A stretch of 64,000 nucleotides of DNA from Tupaia tana (GCA_026018925.1 JAKSZU010000006.1:190351449-190415448), one strand, 5' to 3'; counted from the stretch's first letter, positions 34,317 through 45,496 are shown. A program made the numbers and translations. Notes: a model not told the origin generated them from the sequence alone.

Positions 34317-35477
34317 CTCTCTAACTTTCAAAGCATAAGATCGTACATGCTCACGATGAAAGCTCAAGTCAATTTCTAACTAACCAGATAATGATACAGT
34401 ATATGAAGCTGGGGTGTTACTCAGAGGAATGCCTATCATTTTTCAGAAGTGATCATCACTTTCACCACTAATAAAATTCTATCTCATCATAAACTTAGCT
34501 CTTTTGGGGAATATAATGCTGTTTATAGCAAGAAGCAAATAAAAAGTCACCTTAGTTCTACTTTATAGTATAAAGAGCTTCCATAATAAAGTAATACGCA
34601 CAAAATATTTAAGGGATCACAAATGCATAAAGGATTAATTTCCCCCCTCTGTATGGCTTTATTATTTGCATAATATACTACAGCATCGATGCAGAGTAGC
34701 ATGATTATGTGTAATACTTAAATATGAACTTTCTGTACACATCTGCAGTTCTAACTCAGAACTAATGTACAGAAAATTGAAAGCAAAACTGAATGCTTTA
34801 ATAAAAGTAAAAGCTAAGGCTGAACACTGTAATAAATCAGAAGTAGTGCCTCGTGTACATACTCAACTATTCACAGATGAAAACAGGCATTGCCACAACA
34901 CTAATCTAACCATACTCATTTAGGTATCACAAAACACAATTATCAACAGCATTCTACAAAAACAACTAGAAAAGGGTTCATTTTTAAAAAAATCCACTGA
35001 CTTCTCTCTACCATACATGTTATTTATTAAACATAGTCTATTCTATTACTGGAAGATGCAAATATACACTTCAAGTTATAAATGGACTATTACTATTCTT
35101 TTTGGTTTGCTAAAGTAATATGTGTTCACAGTAGGGCTAAAAAGTGAAATTCAGGTTTGAACTTGAAAGGACAACTCTATTTAGGGGAAGCAGGGTCTCA
35201 GAGACATATTTCAAGCAGAGAGAACACCACGAAAGGTGAGCTAACAGACAGCCTCTGGGGGACCTACAGAAACTCAATGCTGCCTGATGGGATGGCAGAG
35301 GTAGGAAATGATGCCAGCTGCCAATGACGAGATCAGTAGGACAGATTATCCTGGATCTCACCAGGCACTTGATTTCAGAGTTTACTACAATTTTGCTGCA
35401 ATGTGGAAGATAGATTAGAATAAGGCAAGTCATGTGGAGGCAGAGTGACAAGAGAAGTGGCCACTACAGTGAAATAA
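34317..35477. other. Unassigned sequence, 1.2 kb
   Basis: No gene or named repeat. 35130-35460 is GC-richer with no recognisable motif. Confidence 0.5.
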
Positions 35478-35488
35478 AAATTTGTTTT

Positions 35489-36019
35489 TTTGCTCGTTCT
35501 TTCTTTTTTTCTTTGGTGTGTCTGTGTGTGTCTTAGAGTGTGGGATCTTGGTATGTCATGATCTCCTTGCTTCAGCCTCCGAGTAGCTGGGTCCACAGGT
35601 GCATACCATCCTGTGAGCCCTTGCAGACAGGTCTCATTTTGTCGCCTATGCTGTTCGTGAGCTCACGAGCCTCCTGCCCCATTCCCCCAAGTAGCTGGCA
35701 CTACAGGAGTGCATCACCACATATGGCTTTTTAATTTTTTTAGTGGGTCTGAAATCTAGCCCGGGCTTCTAGCATACTGCCATTGTTGGGCCTTTTTTGT
35801 TTTTGTTTTTTAAGTTTCTTTCTTTTCCTTAGTGAAAGAGAGAGACATAAGCCTGCAATCAGTTCTCACACTGTGATCCTCCCGCCAGCTTTTCCCACCA
35901 CCAGGATTTCAAGCATGCCATGTGTGGACCAGTCGCCCAGAGAGCAGAACCCCAATCTGCCATATGGCTTCCAGCGTTGCACAGCCTCGCGTTCCTTGTA
36001 AGCCACATGACTGGGTCCC
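35489..36019 (-). mobile_element. Chimeric retroposon with two 7SL/Alu-like arms
   Basis: Perfect 11-bp target-site duplication 'aaatttgtttt' (35478-35488, 36020-36030) brackets 531 bp, with the T-rich tail side at the left. On the minus strand the first part (36019 to about 35810) is a non-7SL segment ending in an A-rich tract. Then follow two 7SL-like arms. The first contains the complement of 'ccaagtagctggcactacag' and of 'caggtctcattttgtcgcct'. The second contains the complement of 'cagcctccgagtagctgggt'. These are hallmark Alu-domain sequences. 7SL SINEs are known from primates, rodents and treeshrews. Confidence 0.8.
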
Positions 36020-36030
36020 AAATTTGTTTT

Positions 36031-36599
36031 ATATGTGACCTAAAGGAACTTGAATACTCAGTGAGGAAGCCCAGGTTTTTTTGATTGGTGGCTGTAAGAC
36101 TCAATCAGAGACAGATCATTTATTAGCAGTGTTTTAGGAACAAGAATTGGGAAGGTAATTGGTTTTGGAGTTGTTTAGGTTAAAGGAATTCTAAAAGCAA
36201 ATTATCGTTATTCAAAAGGCAATAGGTACCACTTTCCAGTGAAAAGAACCAGATCTCCTTGGAAAAATAGCGAATTGTAGGACTAAGACAGGGAAAATAG
36301 AAGAGCATCATGTATGAACGCTAGACAGTAAGAAAAACTCAAAGCAAACCAACTGGAAAAGAATGAGATTATGTCAAATTGACACAGGAACCAACTGAAA
36401 GAGTTCTCAGTGGCAAAAACTGGTTTAACTTTAGCAAAAAGGAAAAACAAAGCAAAGTAGCACTGAATTAAAACTGAAATATAAAATAAATGCATGTTTA
36501 TACAAATAAATTATTGACTAAATGGATAAATGAGTGATAAGGATAAATCTTCATAGAAAAATCCCAAATGATAAATATATAATTGCTCCCTTCTCTAAT
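36031..36599. other. Unassigned sequence
   Basis: Nothing recognised. Confidence 0.5.
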
Positions 36600-36830
36600 T
36601 GCCCAGAAACAGATCCATATAAACAGTCAACTGATCAGACAAAGGGGCAAAGACGATGCAATAGACCCAGGGTGGTCTTCTTAATAAATAATGCTGGAAG
36701 AACTGGAGAACTGTATAGCAAAATATGAATCTAGACATAGACCTTATACTCTTCATGAAACTAACTCAAAATGGATCATATAACTCAATGGAAAATATGA
36801 ACCTTTAAGACTCCTGGGAGATAACATAGG
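36600..36830 (+). mobile_element. Old LINE-1 ORF2 fragment
   Basis: 'gcccagaaacagatccatat', 'cagtcaactgatcagacaaa', 'ataatgctggaagaactgga', 'aactcaaaatggatcatata' and 'ctcctgggagataacatagg' follow the L1 ORF2 C-terminal order. Diverged and broken. Confidence 0.85.
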
Positions 36831-37065
36831 TTAAAATGAGGTAGAAGTGGTATTTTATCATGACTGATAATGTGGAAGTGACATTCATTAAGCTCTAAGA
36901 TGACAAGGTCACCTTTAGACTATTGAAATAGTTATTATGGATTAAACAAATCATATTTAGACCCTACTAGACTTTAATCTAAAATTCAATGTATATATAC
37001 AAAGTTACTGGTGGTAAAATATTAATTTCAAAATACTTTGAAATATTTTAATTAATGATGAAGTA

Positions 37066-37330
37066 TTTTGCCAGCCACATAATGCAGTGGTCAAGCAATC
37101 TGTAGAGGGAACAGGATCCCACATGACTGATCACAGTTCGAATCCTGATTCTGGAGGCTTGAAAAAGCACTCTGTGAACGTGTGCCCAAATTATTGACGT
37201 GATGAATAAATAGAAGATAATAGGATTGTGGTGGTGTAACCAGGCCCTATGGGGGAGTGCTTTCTCTGTTCCCTCCCCCTTCTCTTTCATGTATGCACAC
37301 ATGGCTACTAGCAAAAAAAAGTAAAAAAAA
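37066..37330 (+). mobile_element. Family B SINE (long-head form)
   Basis: 'gccagccacataatgcagtg', an additional stretch 'ctgtagagggaacaggatcc' in the anticodon-arm region, B box 'cacagttcgaatcct', then a body like family A and an A-rich tail. Confidence 0.78.
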
Positions 37331-37744
37331 ATAAAAAGAAAAGTGTCTTGAAATACAAATGATGGAGCAGTTCTCATGGAGCCGGCAGAGAAAGATTAAA
37401 TCAATCTGAACCTATTTCTTCAATTTTGATTATAAAAGTAATATAAAGATTTAAAAGTCATTTCCTATTTCATCATTTATATAAAACCTAATGTTACAGT
37501 AAGTTTGTTTGATGATTTTTTTTTTTTTTTTGGTCTCTGTAAATCATTATGGCAGTCCTGCCCTAGTAAATTGTTCTCTATTGATACAAATTACATGAAA
37601 TTATTCTTGGTTTTTATAGTTTTAATCCATTCAAACTTCAAAAATCTTCTATCAACAGCTCACTTACTATTAACATAGAATTATAGTGTTACATCTCATC
37701 TTGAATTCTTGCCACATGACCTCAGATAGAACAGGGAGCATACT
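37331..37744. other. Unassigned AT-rich sequence
   Basis: Nothing recognised. A T tract lies near 37516-37531. Confidence 0.5.
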
Positions 37745-37756
37745 GATATAGTCATG

Positions 37757-38028
37757 TTTTTTTTTTTTTTTTTTTTTTGGAGAGGTTTTTTGCTATAGGG
37801 CGCGTGTGCTCGCCAGACAGACAGAGACATAGAGACAGAAAGCGAGAAATCACCCCCCAGGGGGGATGGTCATGCCGCAATCCCTTCTCCTCCATTCTCC
37901 TCTCGGGATCTTGGGCACGCACGCACACGCGCCCGGCGTGAGTTGTAAGCCACCGGGTCCGAGACGCGAACCGCGGTCGACTACGTGGGAGTCCAGCGAC
38001 ATAGCCATTATGCCAACTGCTGGTTCCC
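37757..38028 (-). mobile_element. Family A SINE, long form, youngest-looking
   Basis: Long pure T tract, nearly all CpGs retained ('cacgcacgcacacgcgcccg', 'gaccgcggtcg'-type head complement) and a C-variant B box (complement 'gacgcgaaccgcgg'). Perfect target-site duplication 'gatatagtcatg' 37745-37756 and 38029-38040. Confidence 0.97.
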
Positions 38029-38157
38029 GATATAGTCATGTTTTTAAAATGGACAGGTGCCTACAAGTTGTGATACTAACAAATACTGGAATGAGCCTCA
38101 CCTAGAGCCAACTAAACTGGATTTTATAATTAAACGTTTATTTAAATCCTTTCATTT

Positions 38158-38308
38158 AACTTTATTTTATTTATTTATTTTTAATTTGACTGGAGAGGGA
38201 CAGAGAGAGAGGAAAAGTGAGAAATCAAGCCGCCAAGTTTAGGACTCGAACCGTGGTCAGCCATGTGGGAGTCAGGTGCCTTTAGCCACCATGCCATCTG
38301 TCGGACCC
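38158..38308 (-). mobile_element. Family A SINE, short form
   Basis: (ATTT)n tail side, 'taatttgactggagagg', B box complement 'actcgaaccgtggtc', head complement 'catgccatctgtcgg'. Confidence 0.88.
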
Positions 38309-38534
38309 TTCAACAACTATTATAATGCAATAAACTTTTCACCTTAGGATCTCTCAAACATACAAGTATATGTATATTTGTGTATATATGTGTATGAATA
38401 TATTTATGTAAATATAAGCAACTAAAATACATATTAAAACAATAAGACTTTAGGTTCTCTATCAAAGTTGTGAGCAATAACATTTTTCTAATGACCTCAT
38501 TGCAAGTATATTAAATGAATATTGTGTCTGTTGT

Positions 38535-38935
38535 TATGGTTTTCTATTGCTGTGTAGCAAATTATTTTAAATAGTAGCTTAAAACAGCACACATTTGTTA
38601 TCTTACAGTTGCAGAGGTGAGGAATATGGGAACAGCTTCAGTGAGTCCTCTTCTCAGATCTCACAAGACTGTTCTCAGATGATGCATTGGAAACTTTTTC
38701 TACTTCAGTGCCAAGTCTTAAATTTAGAGGTTTGTCTTCCATCCATTTACATGCCATCCTTGAATGCATAGTTTGAGAATGTGGACTAACTGCATTGTTC
38801 TTTGTATTTTTTTTTTCTTTTTCTCATGAGGAGATAATTCCTTATAGCTATTGCAATTCCTCTGAAAGTCCCTAGAAATCAGGTGATAATCTAAGTTCAA
38901 TAAAAAATATATAAGATGCCAAGGTTAGAAGGTTC
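38535..38935. mobile_element. Old LTR-like remnant (ERVL/MLT2 class)
   Basis: 'ggttttctattgctgtgtag', 'cttaaaacagcacacatttg' and 'atcttacagttgcagaggt' follow a well-known mammalian LTR-like repeat of the ERVL class. Orientation and exact subfamily not settled. Ancient, diverged fossil. Confidence 0.55.
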
Positions 38936-39652
38936 ACTGTTACTTGTACACATTTGTACAAACTCCCTTTCTGTTCCTACTTTATATGGTTGGTAATCAT
39001 TTCATTCCCCATGGCTGAAGCTGTCCCAAAAGTGTCAGCAGTGGAGTTACCACCAGAGAGTTCTCCAAACTGTCCCAGATGGAGCCAGCTGGGATTCCAA
39101 ATAAATAATTTAAAAACAAGCACTACATTCTAATTTGACCAATCTAAAGCATTTATTAGGAAATTTGACTACAGACTGGCCTTCAACAATCCTTTTTACC
39201 TAAGTATGTCCACAACAAGGGGGCAGGGGTATGACGTTTATGTTAGAGTTTAACGAATTTGGCTCAGGGCAGGGAGTGGTTTTCCTCAGTAGTTTGGAAA
39301 TAACTAAATATCTCCCAATTGGCAGGGAATGTTTGAGTCACTGGAATGGGTTCAAGCCTGCCAGAGAAATGCAACTGAGTTCTCAAGGCACTTTGTGCTT
39401 CTTAATCAGGAGAAGAGAAAAAGTGGGGGGAAATGAAGGAACCCTACAGTAATGATATTAAATAAGATTATACATGATGGATCTACAGCAAGATCTGGTT
39501 TATAAAAACCAGTCAGTAGATACGAGTTTTTGTATTATTATAATGACATGTAAGACTCACTCACTGACTCAGAGTGTTTGCAGTCCAGGTAGAGAGACAG
39601 GCATGAGAAGAATTCATTACAACAATATGATAAATATTGCTAGGCATTAAGT
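38936..39652. other. Unassigned sequence, 0.7 kb
   Basis: Nothing recognised on either strand. Confidence 0.5.
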
Positions 39653-39667
39653 AGATAAAAATGCCCT

Positions 39668-39950
39668 GGGACCAGCAGTTAGTGTAATGGCTATGTTGCT
39701 GGACTCCCACGTAGTCCACTGCGGTTCGAGTCCTGGACGCGGTGGCTTAAACTCACACCGGGCGCGTGTGTGTTGCGTGCCCAAGATCCCGAGAGGAGAA
39801 CGGAGGAGAAGGGATTGTGGTGTGGCCATCTCCCCTGGGGGGTGATTTCTCACTTTCTGTCTCTCTGTCTCTCTCTGTCTGTCTGGCGAGCGCACGTGCC
39901 CTATAGCAAAAATCTCTCTGGGAAAAAAAAAAAAAAAAAAAAAAAAAAGA
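39668..39950 (+). mobile_element. Family A SINE, long form, young
   Basis: Close to consensus, A-box 'ttagtgtaatgg', B box 'ggttcgagtcctgg' (the A-variant), about 26-base A-tail. Target-site duplication 'agataaaaatgccct' 39653-39667 and 'agattaaaaatgccct' 39951-39966. Confidence 0.96.
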
Positions 39951-40100
39951 AGATTAAAAATGCCCTGTCTACAAAGGATTTATAGAGGTGAAATGGGCAT
40001 ATGAATAATCATAGGTCAATATGAAGAACACATGCTCTGCTTCCACTCAGGATGTAGAGTATCTCACAAAGATGTTACTCCTACTCAAACATGAAAAGGA

Positions 40101-40211
40101 GAAAAGAAAAGAAAGCAAAGAAAGAGAAAGAGAAAAGAAAAGAAAGCAAAGAAAGAGAAAGAGAAAAGAAAAGAAAGCAAAGAAAGAGAAAGGGAAAAGA
40201 AAGGAAAAGAA
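40101..40211. repeat. 31-bp homopurine minisatellite
   Basis: Three full tandem units (40101-40131, 40132-40162, 40163-40193), near identical, plus a partial fourth. Each unit is A/G only except a single C ('gaaagcaaag'). 31 is not a multiple of 3, so the lysine-rich frames across it rotate and are not a conserved protein. Confidence 0.95.
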
Positions 40212-40299
40212 TTACAAGAGTGTCTAAAATGACAGTGAACCCAAGAAAAAGGAGCAGCATACAGAAACATGCATAAAAGAAAGATCTAATTTTTTAAAA

Positions 40300-40535
40300 A
40301 AATGCTAGAGGGTTCATGTGCTCACCAGAGACAGAGAAAGAGTGAAAGAAAGAGAAAGCATCCCCTAATGGGGGATGGCCACACCATAATCCATTCTCCT
40401 CTATTTCTTTTTTTCAGAATTTTAGGCATGTGTGCTCATGCACCCCATTTGTTTTACAAGCTGCGGTCCAGGACTTGAAACAAGCTGTTTGTTGTGTAGG
40501 ATCCAGTTGCTTTAATCACCCCATCACCAGCTGGT
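40300..40535 (-). mobile_element. Family A SINE, diverged
   Basis: 'gttcatgtgctcaccagaga', GA block, body complement, head complement ending 'catcaccagctggtc'. Confidence 0.83.
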
Positions 40536-40559
40536 CTTAAAACATCCAAAATTTTAACA

Positions 40560-41385
40560 TATTTCTAAAGCTCAAGAACTCAGAATTCTAGAAACTCCAG
40601 AAACAAGGTACCTCAGTAACCTTTTAACACATTCCTCCCTCCACTGGTACCTCTGAGACCAATGGGGATCAGGAAATGGGCCCTGAGAATTCCATCCCCA
40701 AAGGTGTCTGCGTGCAGATAGTGAGGCTGCCGCTAGGGGACAGGAGTGAGACCCAGACCCTTCTCTGACAAGAAGTAAGGTACTCCCACTTATAGGGCAG
40801 AAATAAGAATGCTCATGTCTCGGAGTTCATATTTTTGCACTGATACAGAGCTGGTGGGGGCTGAGCAAGTGATGTACCGTTACCCAAGCCCCCCATACTC
40901 CTTCTACAGAGCAGAGCTCTGGATGGGGAGAGGGTGGCTGTTGTAGGAAGATGAAAGACTGCTCAGAAAATCCTTCCTATATGAAATGCATAGGGCTTGC
41001 CTAAGATTGAGGCAGAAAAAAGGGAAATGAGAAATCCCCCTGCCCCTGCCATGAGGTATACACTAAAATAGTTGATGCTGGGATAGCAGCAGGTGCACAG
41101 GTGCACAAAAGGAGCCCTTTCTGTGTCACCCCTATTCAGGGCTGCTGGAAACAAGCCGTCCAACACTCTAGGCTTCACACAAAGAAATGTTGCTTCACAC
41201 AGGCAGCATTTCTGGTCTTAAGAATCCAGGTTGATATCAAGGCCATTACAAAAATCAACCACCAGATGGCACCAAACCTCACCAGGTCCTGAAAGGGTCT
41301 GGACTGCACAGCCAAACTCCGGGGTTTGCGGATGCGCGACCCAGCCCTCGTCCGTTTGTTTATTCTGTCATATTGTTACCCTGCA
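40560..41385. other. GC-richer unassigned block
   Basis: Noticeably less AT-rich than its surroundings, with six CpGs packed into about 41320-41364 ('gcggatgcgcgaccc'). Short frames occur but show no family features. It might be the 5' region of a lineage-specific retroelement or an old internal fragment. Confidence 0.5.
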
Positions 41386-41495
41386 TTTAATAAGAACATT
41401 TTTATTATCACTACTTGGCATTATAATATTGAACCTTTTTTGTTGTTTTCTATTTGCTTTTTCAAAAACTAGTATTCCAAAAGTAGTATAACTTG

Positions 41496-41785
41496 GGTTT
41501 TTATTTATTTATTTTAGTTTTGTTACATAGTACATGTACTCCTGGAGAGAGGTAAAGAGAGAGAGAGAGAGTGAAAAGGAAAGTGAGAAATAAGTGAGGA
41601 ATTACCCTTGAGGGGAGAGTGATGTCCTTGCCACAGTCTCTTCTACTCCATTCTCCTTTGGGGATTTTGAGCATACGCACACAGGCACCAGCTGTGTTTC
41701 TCAAGTTCTGGGGTCCTGGACTTAAACTGCACAGTTGGCCATATGGGATCCAGCCCCCTCTAACCTCCATGCCATCTTCCTGAAG
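41496..41785 (-). mobile_element. Family A/B SINE, diverged
   Basis: (ATTT)n tail side, GA block at 41550-41595, body, head complement 'ttggccatatgggatccagc'. Confidence 0.83.
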
Positions 41786-41895
41786 GGTATTATATAGGAC
41801 TGTTTCGAAGGAGATGATCACACAGTTTGACGAGAGAGAGAGGTGTCCATCTAAGATATAAGTCTTGGTTTAATTGTCAAGAATAAAATTTATAA

Positions 41896-42119
41896 TTATT
41901 ATTTTTTGTTTTGCCAGAATGTGTGTGTGTGCTTGCTGGAGTGGGGAGAATGGTGAGAAATTCTCCCCACCTCTGGAGAATGGTCATGCTGCAATCCTTT
42001 CTCCTACATCTCTTTCTTTTTCAGGATTTTGGCCATGCATGTTGATGTACCTGACATATTTCTCAAGCCACTGAGGTCAGCCATATGGGATCCTTAACCT
42101 CTGGGCCATGGACTGGCCC
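41896..42119 (-). mobile_element. Family A SINE, diverged
   Basis: 'gccagaatgtgtgtgtgtgc', body complement 'caggattttggccatgcatg', head complement 'catatgggatccttaacctc'. Confidence 0.82.
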
Positions 42120-42633
42120 AAAATACAAATTAAAAAAAATGCAGTGGCACAATGGTAAAAACAGTTTATAGTATATTTCAGTGTGGTAGTTTATAATCCT
42201 CAGGAATCTTAAGGGTTATGAATCTACTACTGACATAATACATATGGTAGTGTGTTTGAAGAAACCTGGAAAATTCAATTATTGCTATGTTATGGATCAC
42301 CAAGGAGAATATGACTGCAAGATATTTCCTACATAAACTGTATTTTTTTGCATTAACTTTTTACTTTCAGCAAGTGTTGATAATCTTGCCTATATCAATT
42401 ATTATTTTGGAGATCATAAAACGGCAATCTCTTATTTCTCAATTTATGTTATTTCCTCTCATTTTATTTTGTTCTAAGAGAGAAAAAATATAAATGTGCA
42501 TCAGCAGACCACTAGTTTAGCCTGAAAATGCAGTTTAGAAGCCAGTAGGAAAGGTAATGAAAAGAGGTATTTGAGAAGAAATATATTGTAGAAGACTTCT
42601 CTGGTTGTGTATTTGATGAGTTCCTAACAGGTA
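42120..42633. other. Unassigned AT-rich sequence
   Basis: Nothing recognised. Confidence 0.5.
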
Positions 42634-42643
42634 AGCATTGATC

Positions 42644-42907
42644 TTTTTTTTTTTTTTTAGAGGTTTTTGCTATAGGGCACATGCGCTCGCCAGACAGACA
42701 GAGAGAGACAGAGAGACAGAAAGCAGGAAATCACCCCCTAGGGGGGATGGCCACGCCGCAATCCCTTCTCCTCCATTCTCCTCTCGGGATCTTGGGTACG
42801 CACGCACACGCGCCTGGCGTGAGTTTAAGCCACCGGGTCTGGGACGCGAACCGCGGTCGACTACATGGGAGTCCAGCGACATAGCCATTACGCTAACTGC
42901 TGGTCCC
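42644..42907 (-). mobile_element. Family A SINE, long form, young
   Basis: CpG-rich, C-variant B box (complement 'gacgcgaaccgcgg'), head ending 'ctgctggtccc'. Target-site duplication 'agcattgatc' 42634-42643 and 'agcattcatc' 42908-42917. Confidence 0.96.
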
Positions 42908-43004
42908 AGCATTCATCTTTTTTATCCTCCATCATTTGGTTGGGAGTTGGTATCCAAAATAAGCCCAGACAGGCAGACATTTTAGTTGTTGTATTCCTTG
43001 TCCT

Positions 43005-43325
43005 GTCTCCAGGCTCTGTATGACTTTCCCCTTAAGGGATTTCCCAGTCTCTTCTACAATTCCCTGCTGTGATAAACTCTACAGGTGCACTGGCCCTTCT
43101 TATTCCTCAACATATCCAACCTTGCTCAGCACTTCCAGGTTGTCATACGGCTTGTTTTTCCCTTGTCTTTCATTTCTTGGATTAAATATCCTCTCCACAG
43201 TGTCCTCTTTAAACCATTCAAAGGGAAATTGTAGCTGCCCACTCTGTTACAACAACCTCCTGAGCTTATGCACTTGTTAAACTTTATGTGTTCTACCTTG
43301 TTATTAGTATTTGTTATAAAATACT
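43005..43325 (+). mobile_element. L2 3' fragment
   Basis: 'tgactttccccttaaggg', 'cttctacaattccctgctgt', 'cttgctcagcacttccaggt' and 'aattgtagctgcccactctg' fit the pyrimidine-rich L2 3' region. Diverged. Confidence 0.5.
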
Positions 43326-43334
43326 GATTTAAAT

Positions 43335-43402
43335 ATGCATATGTGTGTGTATGTATATATGTATATGTGTATATATATATATACACATACATACATACAT
43401 AG
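43335..43402. repeat. (TA)n/(TG)n/(CA)n microsatellite
   Basis: TG and TA alternating, then (CATA)n. Confidence 0.93.
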
Positions 43403-43479
43403 GCCCAGAAGTCCCGCTTCCAATAAGGGAATGGAAATGGCATTTTGGTTCAACCCTCTCACCCAGATAGATGAAGAAA

Positions 43480-43480
<1 letters not shown>

Positions 43481-43516
<36 letters not shown>
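43481..43516. repeat. (TG)n microsatellite
   Basis: About 17 TG units. Confidence 0.95.
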
Positions 43517-43518
<2 letters not shown>

Positions 43519-44290
43519 ATGCTAACAAAGCACTTGCAGGGCCAAATTCCAAAAGAAAAGAAAAATGAAACCCAGAGGGACATGAACCTGATACTTAGCT
43601 CCACTTTCCCCTTAGGAGTACCTGCCAACTCTGAAAGGGGTGATCGAAAGGTCAAGAATTTGATGAGAGTTTTTGAAACTTTACATGAATACAATTAAAT
43701 ATTGGGTTCAAGTCTTACTAGGAGGCATTAGTAAATCACTCATGTTTTTGATTACAACACCGCTGGTCTACACACCCAAAATAAGCCTCCAATTTCAATC
43801 CCTGACAGTATGAAGATCATTCTCGTTTGCTGAAAACCCTAATGACTTTCATAAACAATGTAAACCCACTCTAGAGAAAAAGACAACCTTTGAGACCTTT
43901 CATTCTTCTTACCTAATTTTATATTGAACTAGTAAACAATTTTTAACAACTAGGTCAATGAAGAAACCGAAAGTGTGTCAGAAAAGCAAGAGAACTTGAG
44001 AAATAATAAACTATAGTAAATAACAGTGAACACCTGGTGCAATGGTTTTTACAAAACAATACCTATGTCACTTTCCTCACAGCACTTGTGATATCTGACA
44101 GTTACTTAGATTTTTTCCTGTATTCCCCTGGTAGAAGGCAGTTTTAGGAGAGCAGTTATCTTGGCTATTGGCTACCTGCTTTCTACTGTATCCCACCCCC
44201 TAAAGAAGGTTCAGCATCTCTATGCATTAAGCTGTATATACATCGACAGCTAGGTAATCACCTTAAACTTACAGATTTAAAACCTATGTT
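43517..44290. other. Unassigned sequence, 0.8 kb
   Basis: Nothing recognised. Confidence 0.5.
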
Positions 44291-44294
44291 GCTT

Positions 44295-44567
44295 GGGACC
44301 AGCAGATGGTGTGATAGTTATATCACTGGACTCCCAGGTAGTCAACCACAGTTTAATTCCTGGACCCAATGGCTTAAAACTCATGCCAGATGCCTGTGCA
44401 TGCATGTCCAAAATCCCAAGAGGAGCACAGAGGAGAAGGGATTGTGCCATGGCCATCCTCCAGGGTGGTGATTTCTCACTTTCTGTCTCTGTCTTTCTGG
44501 CAAGTGTGCGCACCCTATAGCAAAATCTCTATAAGAAACAAAACAAAAGAAAAAAAAAAAAAAAAAC
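44295..44567 (+). mobile_element. Family A SINE, long form
   Basis: Head 'gggaccagcagatggtgtga', decayed B box, body, CT block, A-rich tail to 44567. Confidence 0.9.
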
Positions 44568-44589
44568 CTGAACTCTTACTCTTTCCCTG

Positions 44590-44850
44590 ACCATTTCTCA
44601 TCATATCCACAGTGACTACCCCACCAGCACATCTTTCTGAATTCCCTGTAGTTTCTCTTTGTCATCTCAACACAAAAATCAGTATGATCCTACTGAAGCA
44701 CAAATCAAACCATATTGTCCTCTGCTCAAAATTTTGCAACAGCCACGAGTACTCAGATTAAAAGATAAGGTCTTTATATAGACTTACAATAATCTATTTC
44801 AGTCTAAATCCATGTCATTATTGATGAGTCTGTTTTATATGTATCATAAA
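44590..44850 (+). mobile_element. L2 3' fragment
   Basis: 'cacaaatcaaaccatattgt', 'cctctgctcaaaattttgca' and 'actcagattaaaagataagg' match the L2 'cactcccctgctcaaaaccc ... actcagagtaaaagccaaag' stretch. Confidence 0.75.
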
Positions 44851-45144
44851 ATACATTTCTCACCTGAAATTTTATTATAATACTGTGTGCCATACGACGT
44901 CAGCTACAACTCTGCATTTTTTCTAATAATATGCATGCATACATGGATTCAAGAAGTGTTTCATTGGCAGTACAAAAATTGCAGTGTAAACTATTGCATG
45001 GAAGTGCATATGAATATTAAAAATATACTCATAAATTTGAAAGCAGAATTGGACTATCATCAGAAGTAAAGAATGATTTTATGTTGATTGATAGAAATAA
45101 ACTGCTGTTATAAACAAGTGGTGCTTTAAAAAATATCTTGATCA

Positions 45145-45300
45145 GGGCTGGCAGGTGGCTTGGTAGTTAAGTGTGCTGGACTCCCACATGGCTGACTGCA
45201 GTTTGAGTTCCGGACCTGGAGGCTTGCTTTCTCTCTCTCTCTCACTCTATCCCTCTCTGGTAAAATTGAAATAAATACATGAATGAATGAATAAAGTTAA
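45145..45300 (+). mobile_element. Family A SINE, short form, well preserved
   Basis: 'gggctggcaggtggcttggt', B box 'cagtttgagttccgg', 'cctggaggcttgc' joined directly to (CT)n, then 'aaattgaaataaataca'. Clear example of the body-less form with an AATAAA tail. Confidence 0.9.
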
Positions 45301-45496
45301 ATAAAATAATTGTAAAAAAGCTTTATCTAATAAAAACTTTATTTTGCATGAGGCAACCTTATTTCTTCTATCATTTTTGCTTTCACAATATTTCTGATTG
45401 TAACAACCTCTCATTGGACACCAAATGGCAATTTACTAACCTAACTTAATTTCCTGATAGGTTAAAAATAATTACACTTGGATATATGGAACTCTT

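Noticed and set aside
37929-38028. Functional tRNA gene
   Set aside because: The tRNA-like heads lack a closed acceptor stem and are always followed by SINE body and tail.
40021-40276. Lysine/glutamate-rich frames resembling a charged coiled-coil protein
   Set aside because: They arise from the homopurine minisatellite, whose 31-bp unit shifts frame every repeat.
41101-41292. Possible exon in the GC-richer block
   Set aside because: Short frames only, no convincing splice sites and no protein similarity that I recognise; kept as an unassigned block.
42638-42985. Recurrent frames of 60-115 codons on both strands, with peptides such as MSLDSHVVDRGS or RQRETERQK
   Set aside because: They recur at every family A SINE because the GC-rich body has few stops. 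They are shadows of a pol III repeat, not a protein family.
43304-43694. Overlapping minus-strand frames rich in THTHTH and YIYIHI
   Set aside because: Produced by the TG/TA microsatellites at 43335-43402 and 43481-43516.
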